Source: Dermacentor variabilis
Lineage: Eukaryota > Arthropoda > Arachnida > Ixodida > Ixodidae
DNA length: 64,000 nucleotides
Direction: 5' to 3'
Assembly (NCBI RefSeq): GCF_050947875.1
Contig: NC_134571.1
Coordinates: 1,441,001-1,505,000 of the forward strand
The position numbers and the translations under genes were made by a program. Positions 32,440 to 44,619 of the stretch are shown piece by piece (the stretch's first letter is position 1; the number at the start of each line of letters is the position of its first letter). Under the pieces are notes generated by a model. It saw only the letters and a list, made by a program, of their open reading frames with translations. It made no database searches and had not been told where the DNA came from.

Positions 32440-34245
32440 GAAGCAACGCATCTTTGTGCAAAAGAATGCCGTATTTATCACCCGATGCGCTCATTTTCAT
32501 CTGCAAGACACCCCGAGATGCCCCATTTGCGTCGTTCACAGTTTCTAAACTGATCAACTGAACGCCACCATTTTGGTCTCATTCTAAAGTGTGTCCTTCT
32601 GCTCGCTTTTTTGCCAAGAATGAACCTTCAGGGTTGCTTCAGGAGGGACCAACCTGGAAAGAACAAGAGATACAGTCCCGGTGTCCTGTTGTTCCGTGAC
32701 TGTCACATGACTAAATAACGCTTTCTGAATTGGATTGCAGGGTCGCTGTGCATCAGCAATGCCTTTTTTCCTAAACCATCGCTCAGCGTGGTCATGACCT
32801 CTCGTGATGCCAAATTGTGGACAGAAATTTTGTACAGTGCCTAAAGTCGGCAAGTGTCGATGAAAACGTGTGATGCAGTTAGAAGATGCATCGCAACTGC
32901 CAGTGGCAATGACCTTGTCGGACCGGCGGACTTGCAGACATCGCGGAACAGCGCTGCAACCAAGAAGTTGTGAGCAACATCACGGGAAGAGGCGATCATG
33001 ATGGCTGCCACTGCAGTGGTCCCGAAAGCGGCAGATGGCATTGGTGCTCAGCCTGAGTGATGGAAAACATTGGTGCCACTAGCAATGTCAACAGCATACT
33101 GTGGCCATACAGTGGACACACCAGTAATAGAATGTGGTGCGGCGATCATTACGGGCATATATGCTATGAAGATTCGCACTCGGCTGGACGCGTCAGGATC
33201 GACAGGGCGTATCTCACGGCGGCTGACCAAGATACCATCGAGGAGAGTTACGAGCAGCAAGCATGTGAAAAAGCAGCGTAACTCTCCTCAGTTTCAGCAA
33301 CGGAGCGCAAGGTGAAGTGCCTAACTAGTGAACCCTGTGAACAAGTAACCTGCGTGAGCTGCACATGCAGCAAACTTGCATAGGCAGTAGGAGAGCAACT
33401 GAGAAAGACAGCCGTCGTGTTGTTAACGCAGACAGGAAGTGCACATCATCGGCAGCATTCCAAGCAAACAGCAAGAAGAGATAGAGAACCCTGCCTCGGA
33501 CTACTCTCCAGGAGCTTCCCGATTCATTGTAGTGGTGAATTCCAGGATTTTGTGACATAAAAAGTATTTCTTACATTACTAAATGTCTTTTGCATTTTTC
33601 ACATGTCATTATTTTCACACAGAAAAAAAAAATTTGGGATGATTTCTATGATGCTTAACTGGTACAGTTGCCACGAAATGAAGGGCATGGTTACTCAGAC
33701 TTAGAAGATGGTCAACAGAACTACACATATCAGGTGTCATAGTAAGCACATGCTCTAGTACACTCGAAGTCGATGACGTTTACTGGGTTGATTGGCTAAC
33801 AGTTTGTTTGAAGTTGAAGTAGGATGTTCTGACGTGCTAGTTGGCTCATAGCTTTAGACGTTTCTTACAACTGCGTGAAAAAACGAGGGCACAAGAAAGA
33901 GACACGCACCACATCATGAGCACAGACTGCCAACTGTTTATTTTTGGAAAGCAAGCAACATATATATTTCATTCGGGAACCTGTGCACGTGTCCGCATTG
34001 TCACTCTCACATGTGCCGATAAACATAAAAACGTAAAAGATTATCTGCTGGGTAACAGTGTATCCAAGATTGCGACAAAGAATGGGTGTGCTGAAATTGC
34101 TGTTGTAGTGCTCAGTTTAATTGTATCAAGGTAGGACTGCACGCTGCCTGAAATGGTCTACAGCAGTTCCTGAAATACAGCAGTTCCTTTACCTGTCACA
34201 GGACGCAGCAAGTTTATCAATTCACTGTTCGGGTTTTTGATGCAG
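32440..34245. other. intron sequence with one hairpin-family arm
   Basis: No exon found. Short minus-strand frames at 32584-33041 match nothing I know. Around 33874-33945 the sequence CGAGGGCACAAGAAAGAGAC, followed by GCACAGACTGCCAACTG, resembles single arms of the Penelope-derived hairpins. The last bases, TTTTTGATGCAG, are the acceptor of the next exon. Confidence 0.4.
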
Positions 34246-34354
34246 TGGCTTGGAGAGCAGGTGGTCAGGGAGGCATTTCCTGGAGCCATAATTTTTCGTC
34301 CTGCAGACATGTACTCGCATGGGGACCACTTCCTGCAATACTATGTGTCCAACC
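34246..34354 (+). CDS. NDUFA9: NDUFA9 exon (fourth visible)
   Basis: 109 bp encoding WLGEQVVREAFPGAIIFRPA then DMYSHGDHFLQYYVSN and one base of the next codon. The REAFPxAIIxRPxDxxGxxDRFL pattern is specific to NDUFA9; here the usual Gly and Arg of G-x-x-D-R-F are Ser and His (YSHGDHF). Acceptor GATGCAG ends at 34245; donor C/GTAAGT at 34355 is near consensus. Entry phase 0, exit phase 1. Confidence 0.92.
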
Positions 34355-37300
34355 GTAAGTAAATTTTAGTAAGTAAGTAAACAAAGGAAGTAAACAAAGG
34401 AATTCATTAATTTGCATGCAGTTACGTTGCAATTCTTTTTTCTTTGTGTGTATTTATGTTCCATGTGCAGCATGAAATAAAAGTTGAAGTTGTGGGAGTC
34501 TCGTATCTCACAGGTGTTCTGACCACCATGGGTTCAGGCGTAGTGAGCCACAGGGCCGCTGCAGCCATTGCTTTGCATAATTTAGGGCACGCACAGTGGC
34601 GAGCTCGGGCTGCAAAAGGGGGCACTGGGTGCTGTGCAGGCAAGAAAACACAATTGCCCTAAGTTCTCGGAAACAGTTTATTTGTCTCTGGCGACACCCA
34701 ACACTGCACAAACGCCCGGTCTCGAGCTAGCACTGGAAAGGGGCTGCCGCGCCGAGGTCAAGAAGTACAGACAAGGGCGCTGCTAGCACGTCGCTGCAGG
34801 AGGATGGCTCTGTGCAGATATGCCGCTAGCAAAAGTCTCCCGCAGCTGTGCTGCCTACTCTCACAATAACGACTGGGCCCACTTGTGAGAGCTTGGGCTA
34901 TCTTCGTCGGTTTGGACCTCTGATAAGTGCGGCTCGGCGCAGTAGGTTTAGCATTCAGAAAAAGGAGCAACATCAGCTATGCACTTGCCATAGGTGTAAA
35001 GGCACCGTAGACGAGCTCAAGTCTGAGGCCCTAACAAAGGGGCCGACAGACAAAAGGAAAACATGCACGTACCGAGTGCTGTCCGGGAAAGGTAACTCGC
35101 ACCAGCTCTGCCATAGCACCATGGTTGGCAGTGCACAATCCATTACCCGTGGCAAATGCCACCCAGGACAACCGTCGTGAGTGGAAAGGAATAGGCGTAG
35201 GAATGACAGAACAGATGAATACCTGCACCAAGATGCTCGGGCGCACTTCCATCCTCACAAAGGTCAGCGCTTCACCATTTGTGTTCTTACTTGTCCTGTC
35301 CTTCGTGCTGTTTAGACTTCGATGTGTAATAGCTAGCCTGCGTCAAGGCTCTTGTCCACAAAGGAAAGCAAATGTAACATGTGCCACTACGGCTAAGTGC
35401 TGAGCAAGCAGGCGGCTATAGATAAGCGTACATTTTAGAACACAGCTCTTAGGTGGCTGTTCCTGCGGCGAGCGTCAGCATCAGCATTGTCCCTCATCAC
35501 TGAGCGAATGAGCACAGCGAAGGATGAAAGTGAATGCGGAGTGCAACGGGAGGTAAAGGATGGTGATAGTGAAGAGAGAGCGAGGAGGAAAACAGAACAA
35601 GAGGGTGCAGCGGAACCATGAGGCAGAAACTGGAGGACGAAAGTATGGCGGAAGCATGAGAAGAAAAGCGCACTGCCGTACAAGACGAACTATGGCGATG
35701 ATGGCTACGAGATGATGCCAGAATAGCGAGCATCATCTGTATGGAAACAAAGTGCTGCATGAGTGGAGGTCTATCTGCAGCAGCTGCTGTGAATCGCGGC
35801 CACGTGTCACTCATGCGCTGCCTCTTGTGATCTGTTGATTAGCGAGGCAGTCACATTTTTTGACCACACAATTGTATTCATTACCTGGCCACTTGCCTGA
35901 CATCTGGCCAGCGACAGCACATCCCAATATTGTGCTCCCTGTCATCTGTGAAAGTAACAAGAGTTTCTGCATACAATCAGACCTCAATTAACAAAGCATT
36001 TAACTTTGCATAACCTCATGTTCATAGAACACAATCTATTTTTAACCTCAGTATAATGAAATGTGTTTATTTGCAATTTCAATATTATAAAATTGAACTG
36101 CTGCTACAGATCAAGACTGAGGCAATAAATGGAAACTACTGTGGGCACAGGTGACAGAATGGTTTGATTAGATGAGGTTATTTATGAATCTGCCTTTTAA
36201 GTAATGTACCGCATGGCAAAAGCGGCTAGTGTAGCGGTTTGCTGAACAGCTGGCCATGGCCTCAGCGATGGTAGCGCACACTGAGGCCACGATCTGCCGA
36301 GCAGAGCAGGCACTAGGGAACATGCACATTGTAGCGCACAGGCGACACAAGTCACACATTCGTACTGGCTCATTCTGTGCAGCATAATCCTGTATTCCGC
36401 TCTTGCTTTGATGTCAGTGCCCGATGTAGTGTTTGTGTTGTGGCTAATGTTCCCCACTGGTTGCGTTCCAGCCTCTTGAGGCTAAACATTGGGAAGGTGA
36501 GTAGCAGGCACTAAAGGCGAGTCCCTGTTACTTTTTGGAGGCTGATATCCTGCAAGCAGTCACAACTTGTGAGATTTAAAAGGGGGTCACCACTCATTTT
36601 GGAATACCACAGAAATAACTCTCCGCAATCTTCAAGTCAAAAGACACCATCGTTGACTCCATGAAAAAAGGGCCAAATTCTTGGGGAAGCTGATTGGAAT
36701 ATTGAATTAACAAGGCTTCATGCACCGTAAATAAAAGGGTTTTAGTTAAGTGCACTGCACCTGCAACAATTTTCTTATATAAGTGGCTGACCAATTTTCT
36801 GGTGCTGTTTGATTAAGCGCAGTATCACTCCATAGAAGAGACCTTCAGCTGTTCTGTGAAAAGAGTAGTACATAACGGCAACTTAAATTTTGGACACCTT
36901 TCGAAAGTTCTGCCAGGTCTTACTCAGGCTTCAGGGCAAACTGCAGCAAAGTTTCACATTGACTAAATTTTTTATAGTTGTGTAGTATATAACGCTGAGT
37001 CAATCTTGGCAAAGCAGAAGAGCTGGCAATTGTATGGTTTTTGATAAACCGTCCTTAAACAGCGCCTAAGCAGATGATGCATGCATCTGGTGGTGTTGCT
37101 ATGACTTAAATCGCAGCACGCTGCAAGCAGCCTGAAAGTGCTGAGTGCTCGGGCTGGTTTGCGTTGCAATGCCTGGAGAAACAGAGACCAATCTGAGCAC
37201 ACAGTAGTCCAAGCGTCCACTACGGTGAGAAGGCTCATTGCAGTATCTACGTTACACAGCAGCGTGGCTCTCAAGACTGCACGGGTGTGCCGTCGCAAGT

Positions 37301-38160
37301 TTGGAGGTCATGCCGAGAAGCGATGCATTAGATCATGAGTAACTTCCAGGAAGCCGTAATGGCAGTGGTTTCTTTTTTCTTTTCAGCTTCATTGTCAGAA
37401 GTGGTTATTTTTGCGAGCTTTTCGTAACCCTTCCGCTTATATTTAAATTGATAAATCTTGCACGGAGGCTGCTCTATGCAGTGAAACCTTGTTACTACAA
37501 ACACCACATTAACAAAATTTTCAGATTAACAAACTTTTCAGAAATCTCCTGCTGGCTGCTTAATAAGTTTCAATGTAAAAATGTTTCAGTTGAACTTCAG
37601 AATACCAAACTTTTCAGTATAATGATTGTTATTCAGTTTCCATGTCATCCTAACAACACCTGAGTACTACAAATTAATGTTATGCAATTTGGGGATTCTT
37701 AAGATTTCCGTGTTTCCTTCACGGCGTTTGGAACAGTGGGCTAGCAGAGGACAAGGTGCTGAAAGTGGAGGCTGCAGCTTATGGGATTGGAAAACCTGAG
37801 ACAGCCGCGGAGGAGAAAAACTCGGAAGGGGACATTTCATTTTCATTTTTTTGTATCGTGGAGGTGACAACGCATCAGGATTTGTGGGTGCATACACTGC
37901 CCAGATAAGTGTCACCTAGCAACGGAGCCACGTCTCTTCAATGTTTCTTGGTTCAGGACCATATTTTTTTACACCAAAGCACTTTTAGGCTCCTTAAATC
38001 ATGTTGTCTTACGTTTTACCACCCCACAAATTCACAGCACATCCTCTTACCAGCGGGTGCTGCTACTATGTTATCGTTTTGCATAGCATTTGTCTCCAGA
38101 CGCTTTCGTTGAAGGACAGTGGTGCTTCTTGGAAAGTTGCCAACTTCTTGCAAACCTTTA
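34355..38160. other. intron sequence, possible DNA-transposon ends only
   Basis: No exon or retroelement coding was recognised in 3.8 kb. CAGACCTCAATTAACAAAGC at about 35981 and CAGTGAAACCTTGTTACTAC at about 37482 have the look of pogo/Tigger ends (CAGT/GA..CCT..TTA) but partners were not found. Frames of 60-110 codons overlap each other and have no family features. Confidence 0.35.
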
Positions 38161-38165
38161 TCCTT

Positions 38166-38272
38166 AAGAAAGAATGGCACGAACACACAGGAACGAAAAA
38201 GAAAAACACGAACAAGCGCTTGTTCATGTTTTCATTTCTCATCCTTGTGTATTACTGACATTCTTTCTTGAG
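38166..38272. repeat. fold-back hairpin (decayed)
   Basis: AAGAAAGAATGGCACGAACA on the left pairs with GACATTCTTTCTT on the right, and ACACAGGAACGAAAAAG/GAACAAGCG with CTTGTTCATG/CATCCTTGTGT in the centre. The arms are about 50 bp with several mismatches. Confidence 0.6.
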
Positions 38273-38906
38273 CATGGAATACCAACATGCCTGGCACTCA
38301 GTACTTCTAAACGTTTATCACTGGCACATTTTAGTCCAATATTATATCCTCCCTTTGTAATGTATTTTCATGTTCCTAGTACACCTCATTAGTCATTGCC
38401 ATTATTTTATTCATATACATTTTACTGACTTTACTACGACTGTTTTTAGGCCCCTTTACAGCCACATCACATCTACTATATGTAATTCATTGCTTCATTG
38501 CCAACTCATTAACACTGGCCTGTCGTTCTTTGGTCATACTTGGCCCTTGTACCACAAAGCACCAAATTCATCATTGTCATCATCATTGACATTTTTAAAG
38601 AATGCAAAAAGCAAGCACGGCACAAAAGGAACAGGGAGGCTAGCTGTGGCAGTGAATATGGCACCTAATTTCACACAAACTGGATGAACATTTAAAGCTT
38701 AACTCGCATGTCTAACTGCTTATGCAAAAAGCAGCATATGCCATTATAATATTAATAAAAGTTTGTCCTCTTTTTTTGTAATATTGTCACTTTATTACGC
38801 TTTCTTTCACAGCAATATTGCTACATGCTACTTGAAGAAGATGATGTCGACCTTTGGATTTAGTGGGATGTACCCATAAGCAGCCACTGGCTAATCTGAG
38901 GACGAC

Positions 38907-39745
38907 TGTCATAATATATGGTACGCGGGAGTGGAAAGTATAAACATACGAAGACAGTGCGCCGTTCGGTGACAAAGATGACAGTGACTCTGTGCAAATA
39001 CCCGCAAGAGAGCCATCATCATCATCATCGACGCCGACTTGGGAGCGTCGGCAGTGGCGCTTCGAAAAGCGTGGCGCGAGAGTGTGGCCCGTGGCCCGTG
39101 GTGTGAGCAGTGCGCGAGGTTCGGCGGTCAACGGAAAACAGCTTCCTCGCTGGCTGTCTGGCCCATAGGAGCTATCGCCGCCTGCGCCAATATGCCACAC
39201 CCGAAGCAACACTGTCGCCCGCTGGGAGGTTACCTCGCCCCGCTCTTCCGCTGGGCACTGGTCCAGGAGGGCTGGCGGTCCTGAACCGGGGCGGTCGAGC
39301 GTTCGGGTGAGCGGCCACAGGGCTACCCTGCCAGCTGTGAAACGCGACCCTGTGACTGCGGCCGGCTACCTGAGCCCCGCGACGCGGTCCGACCCGGCCG
39401 TCCAACACGGCTGTCCGACCCAGCCGTCCGTCCCGGCCGTCCGACCCAGCTGTCCAACCCGGCCGTCCTACACGGCTGTCCGACCCGCCGGTCGACACTG
39501 CTGTCCGACCCCGCTGGCCAGCATCAGTTCCACGAGGTCTCAGACAAGGCGACACACGCTCCGCCAAAACTGTGGGCCAATCATAATCCACCGATCCATA
39601 GAGATAGTGCATGTCGCCTATGAGGCATTGTCACGTGTGTGTGCCGTTATCTGTGTCGTGTACGTCAATACAAGTCCGATGTGTGTTTGTGCTTTCGCGT
39701 GCTGCTTCTCCCTTTTTCTGAAGTGATCCGGCCCCAGTAACATCA
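38907..39745 (+). repeat. 5' LTR of element B
   Basis: Contains a short (CAT)n tract near 39015-39030 and a GC-rich minisatellite of about 15-bp units of the type CCGACCCGGCCGTC between 39387 and 39495. Close to identical to the right LTR except for repeat numbers in these two tracts and scattered substitutions. Confidence 0.9.
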
Positions 39746-39835
39746 CAAACTGGCGAGCCTGCCAGGATTCACTCGCAAATACAGTGAAAGGGGGCAGTTT
39801 CGCTTGAGCGCAGACGCACATTAGTAGACGGCACC

Positions 39836-41007
39836 ATGGATTTAGAGAAAATCACGGCGATAGGACTCCAAATAGAATTGTCAGGCGCAGAACTTCGCAG
39901 ATGGATTGAAGCCGAACAGGCAAAACAAAGGGACGAGTGAGCTGCGGAGCGAGAGGCAATCAAGGAAGCTGACGAGAGGCAGCGCGAGATCCTCCAACTA
40001 AAGCTTCAGCTTCAGGAAGGAGCTCGGAATATGCCGGCAGCGGCTTCTGAAATTTTGACTACGCCCAGCACCTCCTCGTCAACCCTCAATCCACAGAAGT
40101 TACTTCCTTTGTTCGACGAGAAACGCGATGACTTACACGCGTATTTACAGCGATTTGAGCGCGTAGCAACAGGGCAGGACTGGCCACAAAAAAATGGGCT
40201 CTTGCTGTGAGCATGTGTCTAACTGGTGAAGCATTAACTGCGATCGGTCGGATGACTGCCGCCGATTCATTAGATTACCCGAAGGTAAAGAAAGCTTTGC
40301 TGCAGAGGTTTCAATTCACGGCTCAAGGTTACCAAGAGAAGTTTCGGAAGGCACGAGCAGTAGAGGGCGAAACTGGAAGACAGTTAGCAGCAAGAATTTC
40401 AGCCTATTTTGACCATTGGATTGAGATGGCTAATGTGGTTAAAACATATGAAGGTCTACGAGATCACATGATCTCTGAACAGTTTCTGCGTTGTTGTGAG
40501 CCAAAGTTAGTCATTTTCTTGAAGGAGCGAGAGTGCAAATCCCTTGACGAACTTGCTAGCTTGACGTATCGCTTTCTTGAAGCACAGAACTGTACAAACC
40601 TAGGAAAGGGTCCCGACAACACAAAGGATTTTGGGGGGAAAAACATTGAAGCTCCCAGGAAACCGCAACTTATGTGCACCCTCTGTCACGGGTTTGGACA
40701 TTTGGCTCCTGACTGCCGTGCCCCACCTAAGCGTATGCTGAAGTGTGAGTTGTGCGACAGAACGGGACATACAGCTGAAAATTGCCGAACTCGGTACGGG
40801 GACAACAAACCAAGTTCTGCGTGTGCATTCACCGAATCTCGACCAGTCCGGACTCATCCAGTGAAAGAATCAAAGTGTCCAGGAAAGAAGACTCGCCGGT
40901 CAAGTGACAGCGAGGACAAAAACCCTGGGACTGCTGTAACTTTCCTCATCGACGGGATGCCAGTGGATGAAGGCCGGCTGATGGGAAGAAGTGTTCATGT
41001 ATTATGA
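39836..41007 (+). pseudogene. element B Gag with two zinc knuckles
   Basis: Starts ATGGATTTAGAG at 39836. The N-terminal 60 residues form a charged coiled coil (DERQREILQLKLQLQE). A stop (TGA, 39938-39940) and a frameshift near 40195 break it; the main open part is 40207-41007. The capsid-like region has LTGEALTAIGR and REQ-type motifs. Two CCHC knuckles follow: CTLCHGFGHLAPDC and CELCDRTGHTAENC. The frame ends at TGA 41005-41007, directly before the protease active site. Confidence 0.85.
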
Positions 41008-42006
41008 GACACCAGTTGTAATACTGCAATTGTCAGACGGGAACTCGTTCCAGAGGTGTATATGATGGGAAGAAAGAGGAACGTTGTTCTTCTGGACGGC
41101 TTAACAAGCTACCTGCCTGAAGCTGTCGTGCAAGTGAACACGCCCTATTTTACAGGCAAGTTAACAGTGGCATGTATGGACGAGCCCCTCTACGACCTTG
41201 TTCTGGGAAATCTTCCAGGCATCAGAGGACCATACGATCCGGGTTCTGACTGGAAGCACCTCGCTGCTCCCAACGCTGAGTCGTCTCTGATAGAAATGAA
41301 GCTGAATAAGGCGCCTAGGAAGCCTCAGCATGTATCGAGCGTGGCTGAAGCCAGAACTGAAGAACTAGGCAAGATTCGTCCCTTGTGCGTTCCGACAAAC
41401 GTCCTACGTGACGTGACAAAAGGACAACTCATTAAGGAACAGCGGAAAGACCCCACGCTGAAACATAGTTTTGCCAAAGTGAGCAAGTCGTTTAACTCGG
41501 GAAAGGGTCACAGTTACGAATTCGTTGAAGAAAAAGGATTGTTGTATCGCCTTTACTACCAGGCCACTGGCAGAACCTTTAAGCAGGTGGTCATACCAAA
41601 AGCATTTAGACATGGCATATTAGAAGTGGCTCATGAAAACATCATGGCAGGACATAAAGGTATCAGGAGAACAACCGATCGTGTCCTACAAGAATTTTAT
41701 TGGCCAGATGTGCACAGAGACGTAAAACGCTTCGTGAAGTCGTGCGACAAGTGCCAAAAGACAACCGCTAAAGGGAAAGTACAGGCCGCTCCACTTCCTT
41801 GTCAGTGCGTGCTTGTGTGTGCCTGCAAAAATACGACCAGTTCGTTCGGTCCTGAAAATTTAGAAGCACCGACACAAGATCCTCCGAAGTCGAGAAAGCG
41901 CCGGGGTCCAGGACAGCGCAAACAAGCCCATAGAGGAGCGCGCCAGGCACGTCAACAGAGTGTTGCTTTGGAGTCTCCTTTTGCAGGAGTATTCTTTTAC
42001 TATTAA
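41008..42006 (+). pseudogene. element B protease joined to integrase zinc-binding domain
   Basis: In frame with Gag after a single stop codon. DTSCNTAIVRRELV is a retropepsin active site with Gly of DTG changed to Ser; YDLVLGNLPG is the second protease block. With no RT between, the frame goes on to the integrase HHCC domain: H..N.MAGHKGIRRTTDRV and CDKCQKT near 41640-41765. It then leaves the integrase and ends in an unrelated basic tail at 42006. A protease followed directly by an integrase finger is the order of Gmr1-like Ty3/gypsy elements; alternatively RT was deleted. Confidence 0.8.
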
Positions 42007-42305
42007 CTATATAAAAGATTGTGACAATGTCGGAGCTGACAACTTGAGTCGCGCGTAATCACATGCTCATTTAGCAAAATGCGATTGGACAATGCGACCA
42101 CTCAAGTATTTAATCTTTATTTGAAAGCGAACAGACTTGTGCATTAGTACTTTACCTGGGCGCAACGTCCTGCGAACAATGTGTGTCGTGCACGTACATG
42201 AACAAGTGGACAAACGTACACGACAATTTTCCTTTTTCTCTTTTTTCCCATCCCGCGTCCTTGTCTTAGAATAGCTGTGAACAACTTTCTCGAGAAGGGG
42301 GGTAT

Positions 42306-43139
42306 TGTCATAATATATGGTACGCGGGAGTGGAAAGTATAATCATATGAAGACAGTGCGCCGTTCGGTGGCAAAGATGACAGTGACTCTGTGCAAATAC
42401 CCGCCAGAGAGCCATCATCATCATCATCATCATCATCGATGCCGACTTGGGAGCGTCGGCAGTGGCGCTTCGAAAAGCGTGGCGCGAGAGTGTGGCCCGT
42501 GGCCCGTGGCGTGAGCAGTGCGTGAGGTTTGGCGGTCGACAGAAAACAGCTTCCTCGCTGGGCGTCTGGCCCATAGGAGCTATCGCCGCCCGCGCCAATA
42601 CGCCACACCTGAAGCAACACTGTCGCCCGCTGGGAGGTTACCTCGCCCCGCTCTTCCGCTGGGCACTGGTCCAGGAGGGCTGGCGGTCCTGAACCGGGGC
42701 GGTCGAGCGTTCGGGTGAGCAGCCACAGGGCTACCCCGCCAGCTGTGGACGCGACCCGGTGACTGCATCCGGCTACCTGAGCCCCGCGACGCGGTCCGAC
42801 CCGGCCGTCCAACCCGGCCGTCCAACCCGGCTGTCCGACCCAGCCGTCCGTCCCGGCCGTCCGACCCAGCTGTCCGACCCGCCGGCCGACACTGCTGTCC
42901 GACCCCGCTGGCCAGCATCAGTCCCACGAGGTCTCAGACAAGGCGACACACGCTCCGCCGGAACTGTAGGCCAATCATAATCCACCGATCCATAGAGATA
43001 GTGCATGTCGCCTATGAGGCATTGTCACGTGTGTGTGCCGTTATCTGTGTCGTGTACGTCAATACAAGTCCGATGTGTGTTTGTGCTTTCGCGTGCTGCT
43101 TCTCCCTTTTTCTGGAGTGATCCGGCCCCAATAACATCA
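42306..43139 (+). repeat. 3' LTR of element B
   Basis: 834 bp, same ends as the left LTR. The (CAT)n tract is longer (about 42415-42437) and the GC-rich minisatellite (about 42790-42890) has fewer units than in the left LTR. Confidence 0.9.
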
Positions 43140-43382
43140 CGACGACGACAGGCCTTGCTGGATGTTGGCTGGCTTCCATGTTGGCCAGTGCTTGTATATC
43201 ACCTTGTAGTTTCCCTACTTTGCTTCCACATTATTTGGTGGAGGTGCTGGGTATTTATTCTGACGACAGAGCTTCACTGTGGATGCCACCTTGAATCTAT
43301 TGCCATGCTGTCAGGTGATGACACGTCGCCGCCAGCTATGCCTGCGACCACTACCCTGTTTATCGCCATCTCATAGCCCCGT

Positions 43383-44240
43383 GATCCTTGGCCCTTTGTC
43401 GAGGCAAACAGCATTGATTTGGATGAGTGGCTCAGCATGCACGAGCATGTCAGAAAGCAGAATGGCTGGGATCGAACTATAATACTGGCCAATGTCATAT
43501 TTTACCTCAGAGGAACCCCTCACGTCTGGTTTTGGACCCATGAGGGTGGTCTCAATAGCTGGGACATGTTCAAGCAGCAGCTCCGTGACGTTTTCAGCAA
43601 CCCATTTTTGGTAGACAGTTTGCTGCCAAGAAACAACTGGTGGTGCATACCCAGACCTCAACTGAGCCTTACTTGTCGTACATACAGGATGTGCTGGCCT
43701 TGTGTCTACAAGCTGACCAGAAGATGTCCGAGGCTGACTCCCTCCATTTTGAAAGGTATTGCTGACAACGCGCTCAATCTGCTCGTCTTGACCAGTGTGA
43801 CCACTGTTGACAGCATGATCAAAAAGTGCCATCGTCTAGAGCAAGCGATATGCCTATGCATCTCGCCACAGTCTGAGAGTCTACTGAATACCGCGGCAAT
43901 GTCGTCCTCCTTCTCAAGCATCCACATCAGACGACACGATGCACATTGTGCGCCGAGAACTTGAGGCCGCATACCCAGGTTCTTATAAACCCACAGTACC
44001 TGAGACCTCGATGCTGGCTGTTTCATTTATCCAGGCCATTGTTCATCAGAAATTTGCAAACCTTGGCGTCTTCCCTGCTGTCTGCGCCATGAACACTCCT
44101 GACACCACCCTAGTCTCAGCGGACCAGCCTTGTCGCACACCATATGCACTTTGATCCATTAACACGTCAGAATGGAGAACAGCCGATGATAAGCCTATCT
44201 GTTTCCACTACAGCCAAGCTGGACACATTGCTCATTTAAA
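43383..44240 (+). pseudogene. element C Gag
   Basis: DLDEWLSMHEHV, ILANVIFYLRGTPHVWF and SWDMFKQQLRDVF are the matrix/capsid motifs of tick-type gypsy Gag. A frameshift near 43630 separates them from ILKGIADNALNLLVL and TTVDSMIKKCHRLEQA. The zinc knuckle near 44200 reads CFHYSQAGHIAH, with the second Cys changed to Tyr, and is cut off by the hairpin insertion at 44238. Confidence 0.8.
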
Positions 44241-44398
44241 GAATACATTGTTGCGCCAAAAAAAGGAAAATAAAGACTTGGGAAGGAAGAGTACGAAAAG
44301 ACAGATTGACAGATCTTCCTTCCCAAGTCTTTATTTTCCTTTTTTGGCGCAACAATGTATTCTTTAGATCCCAACCAACTCGCCCAGCAACAAGTTCT
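44238..44398. mobile_element. fold-back hairpin insertion with 12-bp duplication
   Basis: Arms 44238-44289 and 44315-44365 are near-perfect complements of about 51 bp (one A/T-run difference). A short single-stranded tail with AACCAACTCGCCCAGC follows to 44398. ACATTGCTCATT occurs immediately before (44225-44236) and after (44399-44410), a 12-bp target duplication. It interrupts the Gag zinc knuckle of element C. Confidence 0.8.
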
Positions 44399-44619
44399 AC
44401 ATTGCTCATTATTGCTGCAGCCAGTGGCCCTCCTAGTCCTCTAGACTATTTCCCACTTACTCTAGTCCCTTCCATACTGCAAGCTGCTACCACCCTGCGC
44501 CTAATCTTCTGCACCCAGTGTCGCTGAGGAAGGTACCTGCTACACCCAGCTGTCTCCGCCGCATCCTCATCCATCTCGTTCACCGACTCGCCGCCGCTCT
44601 CCTTTAGCCATTACTCTTC

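Larger units (their letters stand above)
38907..43139 (+). mobile_element. Ty3/gypsy retrotransposon B, deleted pol
   Basis: LTRs 38907-39745 (839 bp) and 42306-43139 (834 bp), TGTCATAATATATGG to CATCA, with CGAC on both sides (38903-38906, 43140-43143). TGGCGAGCCTGCCAGGA four bases after the left LTR is the probable primer site; GAGAAGGGGGGTAT before the right LTR is the polypurine tract. Internal DNA is only 2.56 kb: Gag, protease and an integrase zinc finger; RT, RNase H and the integrase core are absent. It sits in the left LTR of element C. Confidence 0.9.

Noticed and set aside
34355..38160. Many open frames of 60-110 codons
   Set aside because: They overlap, use non-ATG starts and carry no recognisable motif; this is intron background.
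39172..39612. Frames rich in Gly-Arg-Thr-Asp repeats in both LTRs of element B
   Set aside because: They reflect the GC-rich minisatellite of the LTR.
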